Source: Deltaproteobacteria bacterium (lineage in GTDB: Bacteria > Desulfobacterota > Binatia > Binatales > Binataceae). From it: 64,000 nucleotides of DNA. The position numbers were made by a program, and so were the translations under genes. The stretch covers positions 186,001 to 250,000 of the forward strand of contig JAJXYF010000029.1 in assembly GCA_021780755.1 (NCBI GenBank). Direction: 5' to 3'. Positions 55,898 through 64,000 of the stretch are shown piece by piece (within the stretch, counting starts at the first letter, position 1; each line of letters begins with the position of its first letter). Under the pieces are notes generated by a model. It was given only the letters and a program-made list of their open reading frames with translations. It was not told the origin of the DNA and ran no database searches.

Positions 55898-56767
55898 TTA
55901 GGTCGATGAATCGACCGCCGCTCGGGAAAAACCAAAACCGAGCAGGAGCTGCCGCAGGCCGCCGCTCGCGAGTCCATCGCGAACCATCGTGTGCATCCGG
56001 CGCGAAGTCTTCAGGCGAGCACTCAAGCTTACATTGAACTCTCGTGTCGTTTCCTCGGAGCGCATCAGCGATAGCGACAAGGACCAGAAACGCTCGGCCT
56101 CATTGGAGACATCCGCGATCGTTTCTTCGCGGAATCCGGCACCATTGGCGGCATTCAGATATTCCTCGAGAGTCCCGATCTGCGCGCACCAATGGGTATT
56201 GAAGGGGTCCTCATACTTTTGATCGACTAGAAAGCAGTCCGCTATCAGAACCCGCCCATGCGGGCGCAGCACTTTGGCCAGTCGGCGAAACCACGGCGCG
56301 CGCGGAAAGGAACTTGAACTGTCGATCGCGATTGCCGCATCGAATCGGCTCTCTCCCGGCACCTCCAGGGCGTCGCCGATCATTGGGATTACCAGTTCCG
56401 AGACTCCGGCCTGTGCCGCGAATCGACGGACCAATTCCGCATGAGACGGAGCGATGGTTAGCGCTGTGACGCGCACTCCGAATTCCTGAGCCAGAAACAA
56501 CGCTCCGCCGCCGAGACCACAACCAACATCAAGAATTTCGCATCCCTTCAGCGAATCGAGTCGCCAGGCGTTGGTCGCGTGCTGGAGCAGGTTTTCCTGG
56601 GAACGAACCAGCGCTTCGCGCAAACGGATGGCGTCAGCTTCACCTGGATATTCGCCTTCGATCAGGCCCGTATGGTAATGCACGCGCGGTCCAGGCCCAT
56701 AGCGGCGCAGTATTGCTTGTGTCTTGTTCTCGTAGAAAGCGAGTAACTCTGGAAGCTTAAAACTCAC
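55898..56767 (-). CDS. SAM-dependent methyltransferase (class I)
   Basis: 289-residue methyltransferase. The SAM-binding glycine motif is CEILDVGCGLGGGALFLAQEFG (~77); GDALEVPGESRFDAAIAIDSSSSFP (~130) holds the acidic and DxxxA segments, and LRPHGRVLIADCFLVDQ (~168) is motif III. RVHYHTGLIEGEYPGEAD (~28) is typical of the small-molecule C-/O-methyltransferase branch (tocopherol- or geranyl-type). The substrate cannot be read from sequence. Start is GTG 56767 with no clear ribosome site; it faces the GMC gene (same strand) 94 nt upstream. Lower GC than neighbours. Confidence 0.82.
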   Translation of the reverse strand: MSFKLPELLAFYENKTQAILRRYGPGPRVHYHTGLIEGEYPGEADAIRLREALVRSQENLLQHATNAWRLDSLKGCEILDVGCGLGGGALFLAQEFGVRVTALTIAPSHAELVRRFAAQAGVSELVIPMIGDALEVPGESRFDAAIAIDSSSSFPRAPWFRRLAKVLRPHGRVLIADCFLVDQKYEDPFNTHWCAQIGTLEEYLNAANGAGFREETIADVSNEAERFWSLSLSLMRSEETTREFNVSLSARLKTSRRMHTMVRDGLASGGLRQLLLGFGFSRAAVDSST

Positions 56768-56861
56768 TTGAATAATTCGTCTTGAATCTACTCTAGCCGA
56801 TTAGCCACTTTCTGCTTTGAATTATCGAGTTGTGAGTGAATTGGTTTTGGAAAATTAACTT

Positions 56862-58433
56862 TTACAAACGGCGGGCCTCTTTTCGCATCCATTCCGCGAC
56901 GCGTTCGCCGATCATGATACAAGTCAGATTGGTGTTGGCACGCACTATGTTCGGCATCACCGACGCATCGACGACGCGGAGCCCCTCGACACCGCGCACC
57001 CGGCAATACTGATCGACCACCGCCTGCTTATCGGAGTCCGGCCCCATCTTCGCCGTGCCGACGGGGTGACAGATAGTGCCGCAGTTTTTGAGGATGAAAT
57101 CAGTAATCGCGGTATTCGAGTCCACCGTAACCTGGTCGAGAACCTGCCCCGCTACGCCCATCGTCTGCCCCTTCCATCCTCGCGCGACTTCCGGCTGATG
57201 CATGATCCCCCATCCCATGCGCAAGCCGTCTATCATGCGGCGCATGTCCTCGGGATCAGCGAAATAGTTGAGGTCGATATTCGGCTGATCAGCGGGATCG
57301 AGGCTGCGCAAGCTGAGCCTGCCGCGCGAGCGCGGACGCTGGAGGCCCGGGAACGCGAGCAACATCGGTGGGGTGCCCGGTTCGACGGGAAACCCGGGCA
57401 CCAGGGTCCAATCGAATATCGGGATAAGATGGAACTGCATGTCGTTGAATTCTTTGGAGCCGGCCGCCGTGTAACGCAGAAGCACGCTCCAACGGCTGTG
57501 ATCTGTTCCCTCCGAACGCTGGATCGCATCGCGGCTCAGCTCCGCCAACATCATAACCTGGGGGTGGTCGATCAAATTGGCGCCCACGCCGGGGGCATCC
57601 ACCAACGTTCGGATTCCGTGGCGCTCAAGCTCGGCGCGCGGTCCGATCCCGGAACGCATCAGGATGGCGGGCGAGGCGAATGCGCCGGCGGAGAGCGTGA
57701 TGCGTTTTCCATATGCGCGATGCACCTCACCGCCCGCCTCGACCTCAACCCCAACGGCGCGGCCGTCTTCAATCACGATGCGATTCGCAAGACATCCACC
57801 GCGAATCGTCAAATTCAGGCGACGACGCGCGGGCGCAAGGTAGGCGATCGCGGTGGAGATGCGAATGCCGTCGCGCAGGTTGCGCGCGCACGGGCCGACG
57901 CCGGTTGACTCCGGATCATTGAAATCCGGCGCATCGGCAAAACCCATCGCTCGACATGCGGCGTAGAAGGCGCTGACCGTCGGATGCCAGTTCGATGGTT
58001 TGGGACGCTCGATCCAGATCGGACCTCCCTTGCCGTGCACGTCACCACCAAAATCGGCGTCGTGCTCCAGCTTGCGATGGAATGGCAGGACCTTTTGAAA
58101 ACTCCATTGGTCGTTGCCCAGAGCGGCCCATTGGTCGAAATCGGCGGGCACTCCGCGGATCGCGACAGAGGCGTTGATGGCCGAAGATCCGCCCGTTACT
58201 TTCCCTCGACATAACGGAATTTCACGCTGCCGCGTGGCATGCGCGGCCCAACCCCAGTCGTGGCCGGCAAACGAAATCGAGCTGCGCAGCAGATCGTTCG
58301 GGGTTTCATCGATGGTGCGGTAGTCTGGCCCGGCTTCGAGCAGCAGGACGCTGCGGTCGCGATCTTCGCTCAGGCGAGCGGCCAGAACGGCGCCGGAAGA
58401 GCCGGCCCCAACAACAATGTCGTCGTAGGTCAT
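56862..58433 (-). CDS. GMC-family oxidoreductase (choline-dehydrogenase-like)
   Basis: 523-residue FAD alcohol dehydrogenase. The Rossmann motif is YDDIVVGAGSSGAVLAARLSE (~3-23), the FAD-covalent/GMC signature 1 region is CRGKVTGGSSAINASVAIRG (~75), and signature 2 is SAGAFASPAILMRSGIG (~248). The C-terminal catalytic His is in CHPVGTAKMG (~456) and the Asn partner in NIVRANTNLT (~500). It oxidises primary alcohols with FAD; no cytochrome partner is seen. Start ATG 58433. Divergent from the enoyl-CoA hydratase. Confidence 0.93.
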   Translation of the reverse strand: MTYDDIVVGAGSSGAVLAARLSEDRDRSVLLLEAGPDYRTIDETPNDLLRSSISFAGHDWGWAAHATRQREIPLCRGKVTGGSSAINASVAIRGVPADFDQWAALGNDQWSFQKVLPFHRKLEHDADFGGDVHGKGGPIWIERPKPSNWHPTVSAFYAACRAMGFADAPDFNDPESTGVGPCARNLRDGIRISTAIAYLAPARRRLNLTIRGGCLANRIVIEDGRAVGVEVEAGGEVHRAYGKRITLSAGAFASPAILMRSGIGPRAELERHGIRTLVDAPGVGANLIDHPQVMMLAELSRDAIQRSEGTDHSRWSVLLRYTAAGSKEFNDMQFHLIPIFDWTLVPGFPVEPGTPPMLLAFPGLQRPRSRGRLSLRSLDPADQPNIDLNYFADPEDMRRMIDGLRMGWGIMHQPEVARGWKGQTMGVAGQVLDQVTVDSNTAITDFILKNCGTICHPVGTAKMGPDSDKQAVVDQYCRVRGVEGLRVVDASVMPNIVRANTNLTCIMIGERVAEWMRKEARRL

Positions 58434-58644
58434 CGATCGATTCTCCGATTGAGATCCGCGTTGCGCCTCTCTGGCCCTCCCGGACCGATCTCCATTGATG
58501 CGCGGCGTCTCGTGCTCTAACAGGTAACGTCCGAATTTAACACCGCGACGGTCCCAGCAGATTGCAAGCGGGAGGGGACTGGGCTACCAGTCAGACAGCA
58601 CGCGCAGACACCTCTCGCACCGCGCGTTAACGCTGGAGTTGATG

Positions 58645-59451
58645 ATGCCCGCATTACTTTTCGAGGTCCGCAATCATATCGCCTACCTGACGCTGAACCG
58701 TCCGCAGGTGCACAACTCGATGAACCCCGAGCTGGTGGTGGCGCTCGCCGAGGCGTGGGAGCGGATCAATGCGGACGATGATATCCGCACCGCGATCGTG
58801 ACCGGCACGGGCGACAAGGCCTTTTGCGCGGGCGCCGATCTCGGCCGACTGATTCCGCTGACCACCGGCGCGCGCCAGGCCGACGACGAATGGGACCGCA
58901 AGATTATCGCCAACAAACATTATATCGGCAATTCGCTACTGCGTGGCTATAATGTGTACAAACCGATTATCGCGGCGGTCAATGGGTTTTGTATCGCGGG
59001 CGGCATGGAGTTGATGCAGGCGACCGACTTGCGCGTTGCCGCCGATCACGCGAGCTTCGGCCTGCAGGAAGTGAAGTGGGCGCTGGTGCCGGGCGGCGGG
59101 TCGCTGCCGCGACTCGCCCGCCAGATGCCGTTTTGCAAGGCGATGGAAATCCTGCTGACCGGCAATCGCATCGACGCGCAGGAGGCCTGGCGCCTCGGCC
59201 TGGTCAATTACGTCGAGCCGGCCGCGCAGGTGATGGCGAAAGCGGAGGAACTCGCGACCACGATCGCGGCCAACGGCCCGCTGGCGGTGCGCAAAATCAA
59301 GGAGGCGGTGCTGCGCTGTTCGGGGCGTCCGCTGGAGGACGGCTTCAAGATCGAAAACGAAATCGCGCGCGAGGTATTTTCGTCGCAGGACGCCCGTGAG
59401 GGGCCGCGCGCCTTCATGGAAAAGCGCAAGCCGAATTATACCGGGCGTTAA
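58645..59451 (+). CDS. Enoyl-CoA hydratase/isomerase family protein
   Basis: 268-residue crotonase-fold protein hydrating 2-enoyl-CoA. Motifs: RNHIAYLTLNRPQVHNSM (~9), AIVTGTGDKAFCAGADL (~50, oxyanion hole) and IIAAVNGFCIAGGMELMQATDLRVA (~105) with the second oxyanion Gly, then ALVPGGGSLPRLARQM (~140), where the Glu of typical hydratases is replaced, as in many family members with other activities. Ends RKPNYTGR. GGAG at 58635-58638 best fits ATG 58645 (6-nt spacing); ATG 58642 and TTG 58639 are alternatives. Likely linked with the rhodanese gene, 69 nt downstream. Confidence 0.9.
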   Translation: MPALLFEVRNHIAYLTLNRPQVHNSMNPELVVALAEAWERINADDDIRTAIVTGTGDKAFCAGADLGRLIPLTTGARQADDEWDRKIIANKHYIGNSLLRGYNVYKPIIAAVNGFCIAGGMELMQATDLRVAADHASFGLQEVKWALVPGGGSLPRLARQMPFCKAMEILLTGNRIDAQEAWRLGLVNYVEPAAQVMAKAEELATTIAANGPLAVRKIKEAVLRCSGRPLEDGFKIENEIAREVFSSQDAREGPRAFMEKRKPNYTGR

Positions 59452-59520
59452 TGGAGCGCGATGTGGCGGGACCGCGCAATTCCGCGATAAGCTCAAGCGA
59501 AGCAATCGGAGGTAACGATC

Positions 59521-59928
59521 GTGGCGCTGAAACTGAAGAAGGGCATCAAGCAACTGGTCGCCGACGCCTACAAGGAAATCGAAACGATTCAAGCCCGCGA
59601 CGCGATTCCGCTCAAGGACGATCCCAACGTCGTGCTGGTGGATCTGCGCGACGTCCGCGAACTCGCGCGCGACGGCCGCATCCCCGGCGCCTTCCATGCG
59701 CCGCGCGGGATGCTCGAGTTCTGGGTCGATCCCGAAAGTCCCTACTACAAGAATATCTTCGGCACGGGAAAAAAGTTCGTGTTCTTCTGCGCCGGCGGGC
59801 TGCGTTCGGCGCTGGCGACGCAGGCGGTCCAGCAGATGGGCCTCGAGCCGGTCTGTCACATCGAAGGGGGCTTCCGCGCGTGGAAGGAAGCCGGCGGTTC
59901 GGTCGAGATGGAAAAGCCCAAGGAGTGA
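59521..59928 (+). CDS. Rhodanese-like domain protein
   Basis: 135-residue single-domain sulfurtransferase. VVLVDLRDVRELARDGRIPGAFHAP (~37) is the CH2A segment; the active loop FFCAGGLRSALA (~91) has the catalytic Cys with the CxGGxRS form. EGGFRAWKEAG closes the domain. Start GTG 59521 has GGAGGTAA immediately upstream. It probably moves sulfane sulfur or acts as a persulfide carrier; partner unknown. Confidence 0.9.
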   Translation: MALKLKKGIKQLVADAYKEIETIQARDAIPLKDDPNVVLVDLRDVRELARDGRIPGAFHAPRGMLEFWVDPESPYYKNIFGTGKKFVFFCAGGLRSALATQAVQQMGLEPVCHIEGGFRAWKEAGGSVEMEKPKE

Positions 59929-59975
59929 ATCTCGCCCTGGACGCGACCGCGCCAAGCTGACATGAGCGCTCCCGT

Positions 59976-60569
59976 CTAGACTTCGAGTTGTTTGCGCAGC
60001 GTATCGAGAAAGCGGCGCGCGACGATCTCGGGCGAATCGCCTCCCGTCCGGTACCAGATCGGCGACCAGTTGAGCGCGCCGAACAACAGCAGCCGCAAAT
60101 AACGCCGATCGATCTCGGGGGGCAGCTTAAGATCGTCGATCAGGCGGCGAAACCGCTGCTCGTAATCGCGCCGCAAATCGCGGATGCGCCCTTCCGCCCC
60201 ACCCGCTTCGCGCGGAGAGGTCTGGATCATCACCTGCGAGTAGTCGCGATGTGCGATGAGCGCACGCAGGTGCGCCGCACTGGCAGCTTCGAGGCGCCGC
60301 CACGGCTCGGTCTCGGCCGCGACGGCGGCATCCACCGCTTCGGCTACCCGCCGCTCGCCCTCCTGGTAAACGGCGAGCAGCATCTCCTCTTTCGAATCGA
60401 AGTGGTAGTAGATCGACCCCGACAGCATCCCGACCGCCTTTGCGATGTCGCGCATCGAGGTCGCATGAAAGCCCTGCTCCCGGAAAAGACGCGCCGCCGC
60501 GTCCAGTAACTGGGCGCGGCGGTTGTCTTGCCGAGGAGCGCGGAGCGCTGGTGCCGGCGAATTGGGCAT
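59976..60569 (-). CDS. TetR/AcrR-family transcriptional regulator
   Basis: 197-residue repressor. The helix-turn-helix is at ~18-65: RAQLLDAAARLFREQGFHATSMRDIAKAVGMLSGSIYYHFDSKEEML. The C-terminal ligand domain ends in a region typical of fatty-acid or acyl-CoA-responsive members (LLLFGALNWSPIWYRTGGD). Such regulators are commonly tied to the divergent or adjacent fatty-acid genes; here the diiron protein follows 52 nt upstream on the same strand, so it is a probable target or partner. No operator was identified. Confidence 0.88.
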   Translation of the reverse strand: MPNSPAPALRAPRQDNRRAQLLDAAARLFREQGFHATSMRDIAKAVGMLSGSIYYHFDSKEEMLLAVYQEGERRVAEAVDAAVAAETEPWRRLEAASAAHLRALIAHRDYSQVMIQTSPREAGGAEGRIRDLRRDYEQRFRRLIDDLKLPPEIDRRYLRLLLFGALNWSPIWYRTGGDSPEIVARRFLDTLRKQLEV

Positions 60570-60620
60570 CGGTCAACGAGTCATCCGTACGACCGGTTCA
60601 CCCGCCTTGCCGCAACCGTC

Positions 60621-61637
60621 TCATGCGGGTTGCTGTTCTAGGGTCGCCGCACGTCCGTCGATATTCGGGTCGATACCAAGCTTGCGCAGATTTTCTTTGG
60701 TCCGTTCGCTCATCAGGCCGACCTTCTTCATGTTCGAGACCACCTGCGTGTACATCTCGCGCCGGAAGATCTGCCGGAAATAGATGTAGTCGTTGCTCTT
60801 CGCGTTTTCCACCCGATAGCGCTGGATCTCATCGATCTCGGTCTGGTTGAAGCCGACCTTCTCGAACGCCGGCCGCGGGAACTGTCCGCGCAGCACCAGG
60901 CGACACGCCTCGGCGGTGAAATCCTCGAGTTCCGCAAAATCGCTCGGACTCAACGAGGCGATCATGTCGGGCAATCCGATCACCGAGAAGCCCATGTGGC
61001 GCGATTCGTCGAGCAGAATCTTCTTGCTGATGGTCTTCAACAGCGGATCCTGCGAGGTCTCCGCGAGCATCCGGAACAGGCCGACCGCGAAAGTCTCCGC
61101 CACCAACTGCAGGCCCGCCGTCTTGATAAACCATTTGCCCTGGCCAAGCAGGTAGTCAAACAGGTGTTTGATATTCTTGCTCATCGGATAGATGCGCCCA
61201 TCGCACTTTTCCGCGAGATAGCGGCTCAGCACCTCGGCATGCCGCGCCTCGTCAACCACTTGCGTGGTCTGGAAAAACTTCGCGTCGTTGGTCGGCACCA
61301 TATCGACCAATTGGCTGCACGCGAGCATCGCGCCTTCCTCACCGTGCAGCAACTGAGAGAGCCGCCAGCACGAGAACTCGATATTGAGTTCACGCTTGGT
61401 CTTGTCGTCGAGCTTCTCGTACAGCGGGCTGCCGTAACCGTCGATCATGCCCTCGGCGAAGATGCCTTTTTCGAGATCCACCGGCGTTGACCAGTCGATG
61501 TCCTTGGAGACGTTCCATTGGTCACGCTTCGCGTTCTCGTAGAGGCGGCGCATGTCGGGCGCGTGCACCGAGTAGTCGCGCTGATAGATAGTCTCGAATT
61601 CGCTTTGCACCTGATGCTCGGTTTCAAACATCCGCAT
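60621..61637 (-). CDS. Ferritin-like diiron protein (AurF/ACAD-desaturase-type)
   Basis: 338-residue helical protein with two diiron ligand sets: HGEEGAMLACSQL with VVDEARHAEVLSRYL (EXXH, ~130), then AETFAVGLF and LLDESRHMGF (second EXXH, ~215). The pattern E, EXXH, E, EXXH defines a carboxylate-bridged diiron centre as in AurF-type N-oxygenases, acyl-ACP desaturases and ferritin-like monooxygenases. It is longer than ferritins and has a characteristic SCWRLSQ helix. Start ATG 61637 (AGGAG 3 nt upstream) or ATG 61631. Next to a TetR regulator; substrate unknown. Confidence 0.82.
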   Translation of the reverse strand: MRMFETEHQVQSEFETIYQRDYSVHAPDMRRLYENAKRDQWNVSKDIDWSTPVDLEKGIFAEGMIDGYGSPLYEKLDDKTKRELNIEFSCWRLSQLLHGEEGAMLACSQLVDMVPTNDAKFFQTTQVVDEARHAEVLSRYLAEKCDGRIYPMSKNIKHLFDYLLGQGKWFIKTAGLQLVAETFAVGLFRMLAETSQDPLLKTISKKILLDESRHMGFSVIGLPDMIASLSPSDFAELEDFTAEACRLVLRGQFPRPAFEKVGFNQTEIDEIQRYRVENAKSNDYIYFRQIFRREMYTQVVSNMKKVGLMSERTKENLRKLGIDPNIDGRAATLEQQPA

Positions 61638-61909
61638 GATCTCCTGATTCGTTAGTACCGCTGCCCTCGGTTACCACCGTTAAGGTTTCGGCCTAAAACA
61701 AACGCTTGCTTGGTTTATAGGAGACCCTCGTATTTTTGTCAAGGACTCCGCCACCGCATCTATGGTAACCGGATTCACGCGTCGTATAACGCACCCCGAT
61801 TGTCCCGCGCAACTCGATCCGGGAGCGCCGGCGGCGCCCCGATTACGGGACCGATTCGCTATGGCGTCGCGGGGCGATTCGGCTATTGTCGCGGCACGAG
61901 GGACCGGCA

Positions 61910-63022
61910 ATGGCACATGACGACGGCGCATACATGGACACGCTGACCACGCTCCAGAATGAGATCGCGACCTTCCTGCGCACCTTCGAAACGATTCAGG
62001 AAGAATTGCGCCTCGGCGCGGTCGCCGAGAGCCAGGCGCAATTGGTCGCCGCCGTCGGCGATACGTTTCGCCGCTTCGATTCCACCTTCGCCCCGCTTAC
62101 CCCGCCAGCCGCGATGAAGGACCTGCACGAGCGCCTGTGCTCCGCGATCAGCGAACTGGGCAAGTCGTGCAACCTCTTCATGACCAAGCCGAGCCAGGAA
62201 TGGACGCTCGCGTTCCTGTACAGTCGCAAGGCGTTCTGTCGCGGGCTCTACCAGCTTTATGAATTGCGCGACCAATTGCCGATCGTCGCCGCACATTTCC
62301 TGCAGCCCGGGTCACACGCGCCCGTACCCACCGCACGTCCCGCATCTGGCGGCGCCCCTACCGGATTTATCCAGCGTGAACGCAACGACGAGCGGTCTGA
62401 ATACACACTCTACATTCCCGAGGATTATTCGCCCGAGCGTCCCCTGCCGCTAATCGTCGCGCTGCACGGCGGCCACGGCCAGGGCTCCGAGTACGTATGG
62501 ACCTGGCTGCGCCCCGCGCGCAGTAACCGGTACGCGATCCTCGCCCCGAAATCACTGGGCAATACCTGGGACATGACGGTGCCGAGCCGCGATACGCGCT
62601 CCGTGATGCGGATGTTCGACGAAGTCACGCGCGAATACTCGATCGATCGCGCACGGGTGTATCTGAGCGGCCTATCCGACGGCGGCATCTTCACTTACAT
62701 CCTCGGTCTCGAGCAGAGCCAACTCTTCCGCGGTCTCGCACCCGTCGCCGGCGCGCTGCATCTCGCGGTCGATCAGATGTTGCGCGAGGGCCGCGGGAAG
62801 GATACCCCGATCTTCGTGGTGCACGGGGTCCACGACTTCATCTTTCCGGTCACCTTCACGCGCCAGACCTGCAACCTGCTGAAGCAGATCGGCTACAACG
62901 TGACCTACGAGGAACTGCCCGATTGGGGCCACGCGTTCCCCTACTCGATCAACGAGCGGATGGTGCTGCCGTGGTTCGAGTCGCTGCCGGCCAAGCAAAC
63001 ATCTGATTCACCGAGGGGCTGA
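61910..63022 (+). CDS. PHB-depolymerase-like esterase with N-terminal helical domain
   Basis: 370-residue protein. The first ~130 residues are helical (TLQNEIATFLRTFETIQEEL, DLHERLCSAISELGKSCNLF) with no domain I can name. From ~155 it is an esterase of the PHB-depolymerase/feruloyl-esterase group: YTLYIPEDYSPERPLPLIVALHGGHGQ (oxyanion, ~195), GLSDGGIFTYILGLE (Ser, ~255), VVHGVHDFIFPV (Asp, ~302) and DWGHAFPYSI (His, ~338). No signal peptide, so cytoplasmic. ATG 61910 follows GAGGGA; TTG 61886 is rejected. The stop overlaps repeat copy 4. Confidence 0.82.
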   Translation: MAHDDGAYMDTLTTLQNEIATFLRTFETIQEELRLGAVAESQAQLVAAVGDTFRRFDSTFAPLTPPAAMKDLHERLCSAISELGKSCNLFMTKPSQEWTLAFLYSRKAFCRGLYQLYELRDQLPIVAAHFLQPGSHAPVPTARPASGGAPTGFIQRERNDERSEYTLYIPEDYSPERPLPLIVALHGGHGQGSEYVWTWLRPARSNRYAILAPKSLGNTWDMTVPSRDTRSVMRMFDEVTREYSIDRARVYLSGLSDGGIFTYILGLEQSQLFRGLAPVAGALHLAVDQMLREGRGKDTPIFVVHGVHDFIFPVTFTRQTCNLLKQIGYNVTYEELPDWGHAFPYSINERMVLPWFESLPAKQTSDSPRG

Positions 63023-63110
63023 AACCTACATATAAAATGCGAGGTCTGAAACCTTGGCAGGTTTTGGAAAACCTATCATTTCGTGTTCCTCAACAAATCT
63101 CCCCTTCTCT
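63016..63110 (+). repeat. Dispersed hairpin repeat, copy 4 (partial)
   Basis: Runs GGGCTGAAACC through the hairpin TGAAACCT-TGGC-AGGTTTT (63047-63065, last base G-T) to GTGTTCCTCAACAAATCTCC. It lacks the CACAGGG...AAAAGGG left part of copies 1 and 2. Its first bases include the stop codon of the esterase gene. Confidence 0.65.
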
Positions 63111-63125
63111 TTCTTGGATTAAAAC

Positions 63126-63155
63126 GACGAGGGCCGGCAATCGCCGGCCCTCGTC
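63126..63155 (-). terminator. Terminator between convergent genes
   Basis: GACGAGGGCCGGC pairs perfectly with GCCGGCCCTCGTC (13 bp) over loop AATC. On the minus strand it is followed by GTTTTAATCC, giving a short U-tract for the amidohydrolase transcript; it may also stop the esterase transcript. Confidence 0.8.
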
Positions 63156-63192
63156 CGTTACCAACCCCAGTTGTCTTACAATCTAGCGCGTA

Positions 63193-64000
63193 TCAGCCGC
63201 CATGACGCAGCAGGAGTCCGGGGACCGCGCCGGTCTCCTTGTCGTCCTCGATAATCGCCTCGCCGTTGACGAGGACCGCCTTGTAGCCCTCGGCGCGCTG
63301 CACCCGGCGCCATTCGCCGCCCGGAAAGTCGTGCACGATTTCCATCGGCAGGATCTTCAGGTTGTCGAAATCGTAAACCACGACGTCGGCCGCCGCCCCT
63401 TCGACCAGGGTTCCGCGATTCTTGAATCCGGCGCACATCGCAGGCTGGGCGCTCAGGCGGAAATGCGCTTCTTCCAGCGACATCACCGAATTCTCGCGCA
63501 CGAACTTAATCAACGCCTCGGTCGGATAGCGGCCACCGGTGAAGAACTTGGTGTGCGCACCGCCATCTGAAACGCCAAAGATCGGCTGCGAATTCGAATG
63601 AATCATCTCCGACATGTTCTTCACGTTCATGTTGACCGGCGGCGTATAGAAGTCGGTGTTCAGACCATCGGCGCACGCGATATCGAGCATCGCATCGACG
63701 ACATGCTTGTTTTCCATCTTCGCGATCTCGCCGATTGTCATGTTCTCGTACTTCTTCAAGTCCTCGCGCTTGCACTCGAGCACGATGATCTCGTCGATCT
63801 TGTTCGTGATCAGTCCGGTCTGCTCCACCTTGCGCAACTCGGGCCGGCGCTCCGGATCCGACAGCTTCATCAGGCGGTCTTCAATCGGCCCCACCGTGCA
63901 CTCACGCCACGCCGGCATGTCGTCCCACAGGTTCCAGTCTTTGAAGCTGAAGGCGAAGTTGAGTTCCAGCGTTGCGCTCTGACCGAGCACGCGGATACCG
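63193..64000 (-). CDS. N-acyl-D-amino-acid deacylase-like amidohydrolase, 3' part (5' end outside window)
   Basis: C-terminal ~269 residues of a TIM-barrel amidohydrolase; the frame is open to the right edge (GIRVLGQSATLELNF), so the N-terminus with the first metal motif is missing. Visible are FGVSDGGAHTKFF with the metal Asp/His region, YPTEALIKFV, SLEEAHFRLSAQPAMCAGFKNRG and EGAAADVVVYDFDNLKI, the standard end of D-aminoacylase/hydantoinase-like proteins (small beta sandwich, then a cap). Probably acts on an amide or N-acyl compound. Terminator at 63126-63155 follows. Confidence 0.88.
   Translation of the reverse strand, partial: GIRVLGQSATLELNFAFSFKDWNLWDDMPAWRECTVGPIEDRLMKLSDPERRPELRKVEQTGLITNKIDEIIVLECKREDLKKYENMTIGEIAKMENKHVVDAMLDIACADGLNTDFYTPPVNMNVKNMSEMIHSNSQPIFGVSDGGAHTKFFTGGRYPTEALIKFVRENSVMSLEEAHFRLSAQPAMCAGFKNRGTLVEGAAADVVVYDFDNLKILPMEIVHDFPGGEWRRVQRAEGYKAVLVNGEAIIEDDKETGAVPGLLLRHGG

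Overview
The window is GC-rich (about 65-67% in lines I counted by hand) and comes from a Gram-negative bacterium: it encodes a SurA-type periplasmic chaperone, several lipobox lipoproteins, an AsmA-like envelope protein and an RND/MMPL exporter. The mix of LLM-class flavin oxidoreductases, amidohydrolases, family III CoA-transferases, a thiolase/DUF35 pair, a MeaA-like B12 mutase and many orphan secreted proteins resembles soil lineages such as Candidatus Binatota or deep-branching proteobacteria. That placement is an inference; no rRNA is present.

Layout. 1-6388 (+): 3' end of mfd, a SurA-like isomerase, pdxA, uvrA and a DUF169 protein. 6423-6497 (-): tRNA-Cys. 6554-10767 (-): an MBL-fold hydrolase, a secreted protein and a MeaA/Ecm-type mutase. 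10900-12213: a pore-like membrane protein and an ArsA-like ATPase. 12567-15394 (-): fabH, fabF and YqeY. 15615-19145: two LLM flavin monooxygenases around an alpha/beta hydrolase. 19614-21561: a small lipoprotein, a periplasmic protein, a GFA-fold zinc protein and a DUF420 membrane protein. 21719-23185 (-): three overlapping genes of unknown function with clearly lower GC. 23842-26954 (+): amidohydrolase, PanE-like reductase and extradiol dioxygenase. 26981-38786 (-): a long co-directional run of pth, hisC, an AsmA-like protein, typA, a DUF2939 protein, pgl, tal and tkt; the last three form a pentose-phosphate block. 39137-43162: epoxide hydrolase and three lipoproteins. 43509-46924 (-): MMPL transporter with a YCF48-like beta-propeller protein. 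47687-49474 (+): polysaccharide deacetylase and a secreted protein. 49585-54532 (-): a catabolic-looking set (GST, DUF35, thiolase without the usual Cys, two CoA-transferases). 54994-56767: a second low-GC patch with a Tat-exported NTF2-fold protein, a truncated zinc-ribbon gene and a methyltransferase. 56862-64000: GMC oxidoreductase, enoyl-CoA hydratase, rhodanese, TetR regulator, diiron ferritin-like protein, PHB-depolymerase-like esterase and a partial amidohydrolase.

The least explained items are: (i) the three-gene low-GC cassette at 21719-23185, whose middle gene starts with 48-nt repeats; (ii) a dispersed intergenic repeat built around a GAAACCT...AGGTTTC hairpin, with four copies near 12.4, 17.9, 53.2 and 63.0 kb; (iii) the pore-like membrane protein without a canonical selectivity filter; and (iv) the thiolase/DUF35 pair that looks like an aldolase rather than a thiolase.
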